From positions 1 through 14,299 of the forward strand of contig CAMAUB010000014.1 in the NCBI GenBank assembly GCA_945861315.1: a stretch of 14,299 nt of DNA, written 5' to 3'. How positions within the stretch are numbered: the stretch's first letter is position 1; every line of letters begins with the position of its first letter. The notes beneath the pieces were generated by a model. It made no database searches, had not been told where the DNA came from, and saw only the letters and a program-made list of their open reading frames with translations. Shown one piece after another: positions 8,118 through 13,915 of the stretch. The stretch comes from Chlamydia trachomatis. GTDB taxonomy: Bacteria > Chlamydiota > Chlamydiia > Chlamydiales > JAAKFR01. A program made the translations under genes and the position numbers.

Positions 8118-9897
8118 ACTCCCTACAAAACCCGGCGTCTATTTGATGAAGAATCGACATGGGAAGGTACTCTATATTGGGAAGGCAAAGGACTTGAAAA
8201 ATCGAGTGCGCCAATATTTTGTCCCTGGTCGTGATGGGCGAGAGATGGTTCCTTACCTTGCAAAGCAAGTGCATGAAATTGAAACAATTGTTGTGCGCTC
8301 AGAGAAAGAAGCTCTCCTGCTTGAAAATACGCTGATCAAGCGCTATCTTCCCAAATATAATGCTCTTTTAAAAGATGATAAATCGTTTTTCAGCTTGATG
8401 ATCAACCATAAACATCGCTGGCCCATGTTGAAAATTGCCCGTTACAAAGGAAAACCTCCAAAGGGCAATCTTTACTTTGGACCCTATACAAATGCAAGAG
8501 CTGCTCGTCAAACTCAAGAATTGCTTCGCCAACTTTTTCCTCTTCGCCAATGCTCTGATCATGAGCTTGCCTCTCGCCTGCGCCCCTGTATTCTCTACGA
8601 TCTAAAGCGTTGTGTGGCGCCTTGTGTCAATAAGTGCACAAAACAGGATTATGACCACCTAGTTGAGCATGTGGTTCAGTTTTTAAAGGGAAAAGACAAG
8701 ACAATTACCAAAGAGCTTGAAAAAGAGATGATGAGCGCTTCAACAGAACTCGATTTTGAAAAGGCAGAGCGTCTGCACAAAACACTTCTGGCTATTGAGA
8801 CAACTCTTGAGCAGCAGCGCGTTGATAAAGCGGGAGAAAAAGATCTTGATGTCATTGGATTTCATAGACACGCTGATAAAGCAGCTCTTACTCTCATGCA
8901 ATTTAGGGAAGGGAAGCTTACAGCATCTCACACGCATCTTTTTTTACAATGCGCACAATCAGATGAGGAAATTGTTAGCTCATTTATTATGCAACACTAC
9001 GAAAAACTTGATGAGAGGCCCACTACTGTTTTCCTACCAATTAAGTTGTCAAATAGTGAAGTGCTTACACGCATTTTAAAAATGTCACTACACATTCCTC
9101 TTAAAGGAAGCAAAAAAGAGCTGATAGAGATGGCTCACAGCAATTGCATTGCAAAGCTTGATCAAGCGCCTAAAGAAGATCCCGAGCAAATCTTAATGGA
9201 GATGGAAAGCAAGCTGCACCTTACCCGTTTTCCAGAGAGGATTGAGTGCTTTGATAACTCACACATTTCTGGATCTGAGCCTGTTAGCGCAATGATCGTC
9301 TTCACAGATGGAAGGCGCGATTCTAAAGAGTATCGCAAATACAAGGTGCAGACAGATGATGATTATGCAGCGATGAAAGAGGTAATAACGCGTCGCTTCT
9401 CAAAAGGAGAGAAACTGCCTGATCTCGTTATTGTTGATGGTGGAAGAGGTCATCTTAATACAGCTTTGCAGGTTCTATCGACCCTCAATATTAGTACCAT
9501 TGATGTCATTGGCGTTGCCAAAGAGACGGGAAGACATGATAAAGGAGTGAGCATTGAACGAATCTATCATCCAGACTATAAAGAGCCCATTTTGTTACCC
9601 CAAAATTCGCGCATTCTCTTTTTGCTGCAGCAGATACGAGATGAAGCGCATCGCTTTGCAATCACCTTTCATAAGCAACAACGCAAAAAAGGACTCCTAA
9701 AATCTGAGCTAGAGGAAATTAAAGGAATTGGCCCAATTAAACAGCGGCGGCTGCTCACTCATTTTGGAAGCATGAAGCGAGTCATGGAAGCAGATGAAGA
9801 GCAGTGGGCCAAAATACCTGGAATTACAAAAACGGATTTAAAAAATCTAAAACAAAAAAAAGAGAACTTGAAAAATAATCATAGGAGCGATACATGA
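8083..9897 (+). CDS. uvrC: UvrABC system protein C
   Basis: UvrC makes both incisions around a lesion in nucleotide excision repair, after recruitment by UvrB. The 604-residue protein has the full domain order: N-terminal GIY-YIG nuclease (PGVYLMKN...VLYIGKAKDLKNRV, about 17-42) for the 3' cut; a four-cysteine region (QCSD, RPCILYD, RCVAPCVNKC, about 155-185); a UVR motif (LDFEKAERLHKTL, about 220-235) that contacts UvrB; the RNase H-like 5' nuclease (IECFDNSHISGS at about 387, VIVDGGRGHL at about 449); and a C-terminal double helix-hairpin-helix (IKGIGPIKQRRLL and IPGITKTDLKNL). The start is ATG 8083 inside the 3' end of mutS. The stop TGA is nested in an ATGA, the start of an 11-codon micro-ORF. 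Confidence 0.97.
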   Translation: MSEPHSNSLYSKLPTKPGVYLMKNRHGKVLYIGKAKDLKNRVRQYFVPGRDGREMVPYLAKQVHEIETIVVRSEKEALLLENTLIKRYLPKYNALLKDDKSFFSLMINHKHRWPMLKIARYKGKPPKGNLYFGPYTNARAARQTQELLRQLFPLRQCSDHELASRLRPCILYDLKRCVAPCVNKCTKQDYDHLVEHVVQFLKGKDKTITKELEKEMMSASTELDFEKAERLHKTLLAIETTLEQQRVDKAGEKDLDVIGFHRHADKAALTLMQFREGKLTASHTHLFLQCAQSDEEIVSSFIMQHYEKLDERPTTVFLPIKLSNSEVLTRILKMSLHIPLKGSKKELIEMAHSNCIAKLDQAPKEDPEQILMEMESKLHLTRFPERIECFDNSHISGSEPVSAMIVFTDGRRDSKEYRKYKVQTDDDYAAMKEVITRRFSKGEKLPDLVIVDGGRGHLNTALQVLSTLNISTIDVIGVAKETGRHDKGVSIERIYHPDYKEPILLPQNSRILFLLQQIRDEAHRFAITFHKQQRKKGLLKSELEEIKGIGPIKQRRLLTHFGSMKRVMEADEEQWAKIPGITKTDLKNLKQKKENLKNNHRSDT

Positions 9898-9927
9898 GTG
9901 TTATACATAAGGGGGTATATGAGTATT
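9881..9927 (+). promoter_or_regulatory. Duplicated ribosome binding site and start codon
   Basis: Two similar segments follow each other. The first (9881-9902) has AGGAG, six bases, then ATGAGTGTT. The second (9907-9927) has AAGGGGG, three bases, then ATGAGTATT. The first ATG overlaps the uvrC stop as ATGA but reads only 11 codons (9894-9929, MSVIHKGVYEY); the second opens the zinc-protein gene. The first segment is likely either a relict start or a coupling leader. Confidence 0.5.
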
Positions 9928-10179
9928 AAAGTTTGTGTCGATCCAGTTCACTATTTTCACTGTGCCCAGTGTGATAAACTTGTCTCGCGAGAGCGCTTGG
10001 CAAGCGACAAGTTGACCTTCTGTCTAGAGTGTTCGCAGGTGCTTTGTGAGGGCTGCAAAAAGCATGACCATAAGACAATTGATATTACACCACAGGAACT
10101 GAATTTACGTTTGAATGAAGCGTACAAAAATTACATGCCCCATCTCTTTCCTGAAAATTCAGCAAAAACCTTCACGTAG
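9919..10179 (+). CDS. Small cysteine-rich protein with B-box/RING-like zinc-binding pattern
   Basis: I do not recognise a named family. The 86-residue protein has paired metal-ligand candidates: Cys15-Cys18 (CAQC), Cys35-Cys38 (CLEC), Cys43-Cys46 (CEGC), then His49 and His51 (KKHDH). Spacing of this kind is typical of two-zinc cross-brace folds such as B-box or RING fingers, so a zinc-bound adaptor is a reasonable inference, not a demonstrated role. The C-terminal half (TPQELNLRLNEAYKNYMPHLF) looks helical. There is no signal peptide or membrane segment. The start at ATG 9919 has AAGGGGG close upstream; an in-frame GTG at 9898 would add seven residues and would use the AGGAG at 9883. It follows uvrC with 21 bases between, so it is probably the last gene of the mutS-uvrC operon, but nothing in it points to DNA repair. 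Confidence 0.72.
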   Translation: MSIKVCVDPVHYFHCAQCDKLVSRERLASDKLTFCLECSQVLCEGCKKHDHKTIDITPQELNLRLNEAYKNYMPHLFPENSAKTFT

Positions 10180-10186
10180 TAGACAT

Positions 10187-10200
10187 CTTACGGGCCCTAA
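10187..10200. repeat. Fragment matching the end of the large inverted repeat
   Basis: Bases 10190-10200 (ACGGGCCCTAA) are the exact reverse complement of the left terminus TTAGGGCCCGT at 12990-13000. The fragment sits in the 25-base convergent gap between the zinc-protein gene and the permease gene. It may be a footprint left by the same repeat family. Confidence 0.35.
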
Positions 10201-10204
10201 TCCA

Positions 10205-11527
10205 CTATAGAGCAAATTTCAGACAAAAAAGTAGCGCAATGATCCACGTGAACCAATGAATGTGGCGCACTCTTCCTGTTATAAGCTTTAGTGCACAAAA
10301 GGTGATGTAGCCAACTCCAATGCCAACTGAGACATTGAATGTGAAAGGAATGAGGATCAATGTTAAAAAAGCTGGAATCCACTCAGTCACATCTTTCCAT
10401 TTGATTCCTCCAATTGAGGTAAGCATCGAACCCCCAATAATAATCAGCGCTGGTGCCGTAGCATACAAGGGAATAGATGTGATGAGAGGAGCAAAGAAGG
10501 GGATCGTACAAAAAAGAATGGCGCAGACAAGGGCTGTAACGCCAGTGCGCCCACCAATACCAATACCTGCTGCTGACTCAAGATAAACTGCAATTGGTGA
10601 TGTTCCAAGTATTGCGCTTAACATCACACCTGTAGAGTCACAAACAAAGATGCGTTGCACATCACACCCCTCTTTCTTTTTATAAATAAATCCTGCCCTA
10701 GCAGCTAGTGCCAATACAGCTGCTGCAGAATCAAAAAGAGCGATGAAGATCATCGAGATGAGCAATCCGAGGTTTTCTAACCTTAGTGCTCCCACAACAT
10801 CGAGCTGAAAAAGAGTGGGTGTCAGAGATTTAGGAAAAGCCATCCATCCATGCCATTCAATCTTTCCAAAAGCAGCGCTTAGAATCCAAATAAGCAGAAT
10901 GCCAAAGAAAATTGCCCCATGTACTTTCAAACGCATCAAAAAACCTGTTGCAACAAGGCCTATAGCTGTCATGATAGGAATGAATAAGGAGGGATTTCCA
11001 AAGGAGAGCATGTTTTTTGAGTGAACCAAAATACCTGCATTTTTAAGGCCCACAATAGCAAGAAAAATTCCAATTCCAGCAATAGTTGCAATGCGAAGAG
11101 TGGCGGGGATTGTACTAATAAGAAGGGTACGTAGTTTCAATGTAGTTAAGATCCAAAGAACCACTCCCGTAAGAAAGCAAGTGCCAAGCGCGACTTGCCA
11201 ACTAAGCCCTTCAATTGTAATTAGGACATGACTGAAATAAACAATCAATGCTACGCCTGGCGCTAGAGCAAAGGGGTAATTGGCAAAAAGAGCTGCCATC
11301 ACAGTTGCAAACACAGCAGCTAGAACTGTAGCTGTCATTGCTGCTCCAAACTCTACTCCTCCTTGAGAGAGAAGTGTTGGAATCAAGACAAAGGCATAAG
11401 CCATTGTCAAAAATGTAGTGATTCCCGCAAGAATCTCTAACCTAAGCGTAGATCCACGATTTATTATTTTAAAATAGCTTTTAGAAACTTTCTTATCAGG
11501 AGGGAGATTTGGTTTTAAAGCTGACAT
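10205..11527 (-). CDS. AzgA-type NCS2 purine/nucleobase permease, divergent
   Basis: This 440-residue protein is almost entirely hydrophobic and fits the AzgA/PbuG branch of the NCS2 family, which imports adenine, guanine or hypoxanthine with protons across the inner membrane. Family landmarks are the opening LRLEILAGITTFLTMAYAFVLIP (28-50), NYPFALAPG (83-91), SWQVALGTCFLTGV (109-122), IAGIGIFLAIVGLKNAGI (149-166), and YLESAAGIGIGGRTGVTA (315-332), with Glu317 kept. Two usual substrate-site motifs differ: the common GLNAFF after APG reads ALIVYF (Ile95 where Asn is usual), and the common FDTIGT reads FDSAAA (265-270), keeping Asp266. The substrate may therefore differ. The 5' end overlaps the AmaP-like gene by 32 bases, making it the third gene of the Asp23 cluster. 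GGGGAAG lies about ten bases before the ATG, a long spacing. Confidence 0.88.
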   Translation of the reverse strand: MSALKPNLPPDKKVSKSYFKIINRGSTLRLEILAGITTFLTMAYAFVLIPTLLSQGGVEFGAAMTATVLAAVFATVMAALFANYPFALAPGVALIVYFSHVLITIEGLSWQVALGTCFLTGVVLWILTTLKLRTLLISTIPATLRIATIAGIGIFLAIVGLKNAGILVHSKNMLSFGNPSLFIPIMTAIGLVATGFLMRLKVHGAIFFGILLIWILSAAFGKIEWHGWMAFPKSLTPTLFQLDVVGALRLENLGLLISMIFIALFDSAAAVLALAARAGFIYKKKEGCDVQRIFVCDSTGVMLSAILGTSPIAVYLESAAGIGIGGRTGVTALVCAILFCTIPFFAPLITSIPLYATAPALIIIGGSMLTSIGGIKWKDVTEWIPAFLTLILIPFTFNVSVGIGVGYITFCALKLITGRVRHIHWFTWIIALLFCLKFAL

Positions 11528-11990
11528 TAAGTAGAAACTTCCCCGTTAAACCACATTGATGAGCGAGAGTGCGTACTAACTTCATTTCAATCGCTTCCAA
11601 AAGTTGCTCTTGCTCTTCCACTTTTACATATGGCAAATTGGCTAAAATTTCAACCCTTTGTTTGCTGCGAATGCGTGCTGTGCAGTTCACTTCTTTTCCT
11701 GGGAAAAACAGACCAATGCTTTTTTGAGCCATTTCAGATAAGACACAATCTTGAATAGAGGTGTCTCCCATCTCAATTAATAAATAACTACGTTTGCAAA
11801 GAGGAATAAAGCAACCAATCAAAAGAACGGAGAAGAGGATCAATGCAATACCACATTGAACAAAATGCCCTTCTACATAAGCAACCAACTTAGACTGGAA
11901 AAGAGGAACAAGAAAAAGAAGGCCTGAAAAGAATAAGAGAAAACCAAGTAGTAGAGCAACAATGGAAATAAGAGTACTTTCAAGCCGCAT
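11496..11990 (-). CDS. AmaP-like membrane protein, two helices plus Asp23-like domain
   Basis: The 164-residue protein starts with two membrane helices (about 8-31, LISIVALLLGFLLFFSGLL, and 45-64, QCGIALILFSVLLIGCFIPL) separated by a short loop. A soluble part of about 95 residues follows (YLLIEMGDTSIQDCVLSEMAQKS ... VNCTARIR ... LLEAIEMKLVRTLAHQCGL). This layout, and the phrase 'hydrophobic hairpin, then VxIxxxSVxxLAxxA', fit AmaP, the membrane anchor of Asp23 in Staphylococcus, where the tail recruits Asp23 to the inner face of the membrane. The gene stands 53 bases downstream of an Asp23 gene, which strongly supports the assignment; without that context the sequence match alone would be weak. 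It overlaps the permease gene by 32 bases. GGTGAG about 12 bases before the ATG is a poor ribosome binding site. Confidence 0.7.
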   Translation of the reverse strand: MRLESTLISIVALLLGFLLFFSGLLFLVPLFQSKLVAYVEGHFVQCGIALILFSVLLIGCFIPLCKRSYLLIEMGDTSIQDCVLSEMAQKSIGLFFPGKEVNCTARIRSKQRVEILANLPYVKVEEQEQLLEAIEMKLVRTLAHQCGLTGKFLLNVSFKTKSPS

Positions 11991-12043
11991 TTATATAAAT
12001 ATCTCACCAGACCAACATATCTTGAATCTGTAATAAATTAAGT

Positions 12044-12493
12044 TTACTTTATTTTTAACTCTTCACGCTCTTCTTCCTGAAGAAGTGAACTTGGATAGAG
12101 ATTTCCCTCTTCTTTCATCATTTCTGGCATCACTAACCCCTTAATAACCAGATGCACTGCTGCCACATGAAGCCCGGTGATCTTCGTGATCTCTTCAACG
12201 ACCTTCGTTTGAACTTCACGCGACTTTTCTGGGATGGAAACACCATAGCGCATATTTACTTCAATTTTCATCTTGAGAAGATGATTCTTACTGTCTTGTT
12301 CAACAGAAATCCCTTTTACACGCTCAACCTCTCGACCCAAAAGCGTATCGATGAGGCTGCCCCCTAAAAGGACGACCGCGTCAATTTGATTCAATGTATT
12401 TAAAATAATTAGTTGAATTACGCGCGTTTCAATATCATGACTAAAGGTTGTTTTTGGTAATTCAAATTCTTTAGTATCGAGTTTTTCATTCAT
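12044..12493 (-). CDS. Asp23/Gls24 family envelope stress response protein
   Basis: The 149-residue soluble protein carries the Asp23/Gls24 (DUF322) core: FELPKTTFSHDIETRVIQLIILNTLNQIDAV (about 11-41), a glycine-rich turn (LLGGSLID), alternating strands SVEQDSKNHLLKMKIEVNMRYGVSIPE (about 74-100), and VVEEITKITGLHVAAVHLVIKGLV (about 108-131). The signature 'xxYGxxIPExxRxxQxxVxxxIxxxTGLxVxxVxxxVxG' is clear. In Gram-positive bacteria these proteins gather under the membrane and respond to alkaline or cell-wall stress; their biochemical action is unknown. The C-terminus is acidic (EEEREELKIK). AGAGG eight bases before the ATG supports the start. A plausible promoter lies at 12516-12544. It is first in a three-gene minus-strand cluster with the AmaP-like protein and the permease. 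Confidence 0.88.
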   Translation of the reverse strand: MNEKLDTKEFELPKTTFSHDIETRVIQLIILNTLNQIDAVVLLGGSLIDTLLGREVERVKGISVEQDSKNHLLKMKIEVNMRYGVSIPEKSREVQTKVVEEITKITGLHVAAVHLVIKGLVMPEMMKEEGNLYPSSLLQEEEREELKIK

Positions 12494-12515
12494 AACAAAT
12501 ACCTCTATATGTTAA

Positions 12516-12544
12516 AATATAGCTTAAACAAGGCTATTATGCAA
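12516..12544 (-). promoter_or_regulatory. Putative housekeeping-sigma promoter of the Asp23 cluster
   Basis: On the minus strand TTGCAT (12544-12539) is followed after 17 bases by TATATT (12521-12516), 5 of 6 to the usual -10 box. The predicted transcript would start about 15 bases before the Asp23 ATG, just including its AGAGG site. The -35 box overlaps the start codon of the divergent GYF_2 gene. Confidence 0.4.
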
Positions 12545-12949
12545 CTTTTGAATATCATTCTTTTTTGGGTTTTCTTTGGTCTTCTCTGCTCTCACTTGGC
12601 CAAGAAACGAGGTAAGCGTCAATTACCATGGTTTTTCATTGGGCTAATCTTGGGGATTTTTGGGGTTATCTTAATCTATATCCTCCCTTCATCAAAAGAA
12701 GTATTAACAAAATCCAAGCCTAATAAAAGAGCTGATCCATTGGAGCGAAGTGATGCCTGGATGAAGATGTGGTATTATCAAGAACCCACAAGCAAACTGC
12801 AAAAAGGGCCTATGGAATTTCCAGACCTAGCCAAACAGTGGCACAAAAAGGCTCTTACAGAGAAGACTCTTATTTGGGGAGAAGGTATGCCAGAGTGGAA
12901 AAAGGTACACGATCTTCCCGATATCGTCAAAGAAATGGAAAAAGTTTAG
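12539..12949 (+). CDS. Two-helix membrane protein with C-terminal GYF_2 domain
   Basis: From ATG 12539 the protein has 136 residues. Two membrane helices (about 2-20, QLLNIILFWVFFGLLCSHL, and 31-49, WFFIGLILGIFGVILIYIL) flank a very basic loop AKKRGKR, which by the positive-inside rule should face the cytoplasm. After a basic, charged linker comes a GYF_2 (DUF4339) domain at about 77-128: the WYY triad (Trp78), KGPM (Gly90-Pro91), TLIW (Trp113) and GMPEW (Gly116, Trp120). GYF-type folds usually bind proline-rich peptides; a docking role at the membrane is an inference. The start at 12539 has AAGG five bases upstream and leaves 45 bases for divergent promoters; an in-frame ATG at 12509 would add ten residues but leave only 15 bases to the Asp23 start. 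It may share regulation with the Asp23 cluster. Confidence 0.78.
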   Translation: MQLLNIILFWVFFGLLCSHLAKKRGKRQLPWFFIGLILGIFGVILIYILPSSKEVLTKSKPNKRADPLERSDAWMKMWYYQEPTSKLQKGPMEFPDLAKQWHKKALTEKTLIWGEGMPEWKKVHDLPDIVKEMEKV

Positions 12950-12989
12950 TAAGTGATTCGTAGATCACCTAGCAAAAAAGACGACCTAC

Positions 12990-13160
12990 TTAGGGCCCGT
13001 CCAAGAATAACTTCATCATCTTAGACTGCGCGAAAGCCCCGCGGTTGAACGATCGCAAACGGGGTCGTATTGAGTTAATACTACCCCCGTTTGCGATCGT
13101 TCAACCCCGGGAGCTTTGGCGCAATCTAAGATGATGAAGTTATTCTCGGATGGGCCCTTA
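12990..13160. repeat. Long near-perfect inverted repeat (MITE-like), TTA-flanked
   Basis: The segment from GGGCCC at 12993 to GGGCCC at 13157 folds back on itself along its whole length. The left arm (GGGCCCGTCCAAGAATAACT, then CATCATCTTAGACTGCGC) pairs with the right arm (reverse complement GGGCCCATCCGAGAATAACT, then CATCATCTTAGATTGCGC), and the arms go on through GGTTGAACGATCGCAAACGG on both sides to a small central hairpin, GTATT/AATAC with a five-base loop (near 13067-13081). Only a few mismatches and single-base gaps occur. TTA flanks both ends (12990-12992 and 13158-13160), which suggests a three-base target duplication. There is no open frame inside. It lies between the converging GYF_2 and rpsN genes and, transcribed either way, would form a very long hairpin able to act as terminator. 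Termini and size fit a MITE or insertion-sequence relic. Confidence 0.85.
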
Positions 13161-13174
13161 CACTATTTTTCTAA

Positions 13175-13480
13175 CTACCAAGAAGCTTTAGTAACACCAG
13201 GAATCAGACCCATACCTGCTAATTCACGTAGGCAGATACGAGAAATTCCAAATTTGCGCAGATAACCGCGTGGGCGACCAGTTAACTTACAACGGTTTTT
13301 CAGACGTGTAGGAGATGTATCACGGCGCATTTTGTTCAAAGCTACGCGTGCTTCCTCTCTAGCTTCTTCTGTAATATGAATATTTACACTTCTAGTACGT
13401 AGTTCTGTGCGACGCTCACGGTTGAGGTCTACGAGTTTTTGACGTTTTGCTTGTCTTGCTAATACAGATTTTTTAGCCAT
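13175..13480 (-). CDS. rpsN: 30S ribosomal protein S14
   Basis: The 101-residue protein is S14 of the long, zinc-independent form: it lacks the two CxxC pairs of the short form and has [30 protein letters not shown] followed by the ending IPGVTKASW, matching family length exactly. It binds 16S rRNA in the head of the small subunit. It stands alone with rpmJ rather than in the large ribosomal operon, as in Chlamydia. The start ATG shares one base with the rpmJ stop (TAATG on the minus strand), so the pair is translationally coupled; the only upstream purine stretch lies inside rpmJ and is weak. The large inverted repeat begins about 15 bases after its stop and may end the transcript. Confidence 0.97.
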   Translation of the reverse strand: MAKKSVLARQAKRQKLVDLNRERRTELRTRSVNIHITEEAREEARVALNKMRRDTSPTRLKNRCKLTGRPRGYLRKFGISRICLRELAGMGLIPGVTKASW

Positions 13481-13617
13481 TATTTCTTACGCGCTGGTCC
13501 TTTTTGCCTTTGTTTCCTGTTAGGATCTTTTTTATTGATCACATAGAGTCGTCCTCTTCTGCGGACAAGCTTATCTCCCTTAGAGGGGTCGGCTTTGACT
13601 GAAGCTCTTACTTTCAT
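13480..13617 (-). CDS. rpmJ: 50S ribosomal protein L36
   Basis: The 45-codon frame reads [20 protein letters not shown], then [20 protein letters not shown] and PARKK. This is the chlamydial form of L36: longer than the usual 37-38 residues and without the four zinc ligands, so it is the zinc-free type. L36 binds 23S rRNA in the large subunit. GGAAG four bases before the ATG is a good ribosome binding site. It is first in a two-gene minus-strand operon with rpsN, whose ATG overlaps its TAA. A putative promoter at 13638-13667 and an inverted repeat across its -10 box lie just upstream. It is too short for most gene finders with a length cut. Confidence 0.95.
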   Translation of the reverse strand: MKVRASVKADPSKGDKLVRRRGRLYVINKKDPNRKQRQKGPARKK

Positions 13618-13629
13618 GATACTTCCTTT

Positions 13630-13651
13630 TTTCGTGATAATTTACACGAAA
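13630..13651. promoter_or_regulatory. Dyad over the putative rpmJ -10 box
   Basis: TTTCGTG and CACGAAA form a perfect 7-base inverted repeat around the 8-base spacer ATAATTTA. It begins 12 bases upstream of the rpmJ start and covers the predicted -10 box, where an operator for a dimeric repressor would sit. It could instead form a short 5'-leader hairpin if the transcript starts further upstream. Confidence 0.4.
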
Positions 13652-13667
13652 TATGATTTTGACGCAA
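13638..13667 (-). promoter_or_regulatory. Putative rpmJ-rpsN promoter
   Basis: On the minus strand TTGCGT (13667-13662) is followed after 17 bases by TAAATT (13643-13638). Both boxes are partial matches to the housekeeping consensus. Position and spacing fit transcription of the rpmJ-rpsN pair with a short leader. Confidence 0.35.
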
Positions 13668-13682
13668 GAAGTCTAATATTCT

Positions 13683-13718
13683 TCTCACAACGGGGTGTAA
13701 TGACACCCTGTTGTGAGA
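13683..13718. repeat. Strong hairpin between the divergent rpmJ and rpmH promoters
   Basis: TCTCACAAC pairs with GTTGTGAGA, then one G/T pair, then GGGTGT pairs with ACACCC, around the tetraloop AATG. The 16-position stem has one wobble only. It lies between the two predicted -35 boxes (13662-13667 and 13725-13730), so it should be in neither transcript if those promoters are right. It is not followed by a T-run on either strand, so it is not an ordinary terminator. Confidence 0.7.
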
Positions 13719-13724
13719 GATCAC

Positions 13725-13753
13725 TTGTCTTAATCTCATAAAATTGCTATGCT
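13725..13753 (+). promoter_or_regulatory. Putative rpmH-rnpA promoter
   Basis: TTGTCT (13725-13730) and TATGCT (13748-13753) are separated by exactly 17 bases; each matches the housekeeping consensus at 4 of 6 positions. The predicted start near 13760 leaves a leader of about 18 bases containing the AGGAG site of rpmH. Confidence 0.45.
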
Positions 13754-13777
13754 CTTCTCATATTTTAGGAGAGTGTC

Positions 13778-13915
13778 ATGAAAAGAACCTATCAACCTAG
13801 TAAGCGTAGGCGCAAATCACAACTCGGCTTTAGAGCGCGCATGCAAACTGCCAATGGTAGAAAAATTTTAAATCGTCGTCGTCGACATGGGCGTCTTCGC
13901 CTGACAGCTGTGTAG
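13778..13915 (+). CDS. rpmH: 50S ribosomal protein L34
   Basis: The 45-codon frame reads [20 protein letters not shown], then [20 protein letters not shown] and RLTAV. This is L34: the opening MKRTYQPSK, the central GFRARMxTxxGRKxLxxRRxxGR and the high arginine and lysine content are diagnostic, and the length is usual (44-47). L34 sits in the large subunit on 23S rRNA. AGGAG lies six bases before the ATG, an ideal ribosome binding site, with a plausible promoter just upstream. It is directly followed by rnpA, the nearly universal bacterial pairing; dnaA, often next to rpmH in other bacteria, is not on the other side here. Its stop codon lies within a small hairpin that abuts the rnpA start. 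Confidence 0.97.
   Translation: MKRTYQPSKRRRKSQLGFRARMQTANGRKILNRRRRHGRLRLTAV

Noticed and set aside
12769..12963. Second open frame overlapping the GYF_2 gene (64 codons)
   Set aside because: It is arginine- and serine-rich in the way of a frame shadow, and the GYF_2 frame has clear domain conservation.
12953..12968. Small stem GTGAT/ATCAC after the GYF_2 gene as an intrinsic terminator
   Set aside because: The stem is only five bases and is followed by A-rich, not T-rich, sequence; the large inverted repeat downstream is a better candidate.
13049..13056. CGATCG-containing motif in both arms of the inverted repeat as a HIP1-like or methylation signal
   Set aside because: It is not the full GCGATCGC and occurs only as part of the two arms, so it needs no separate explanation.
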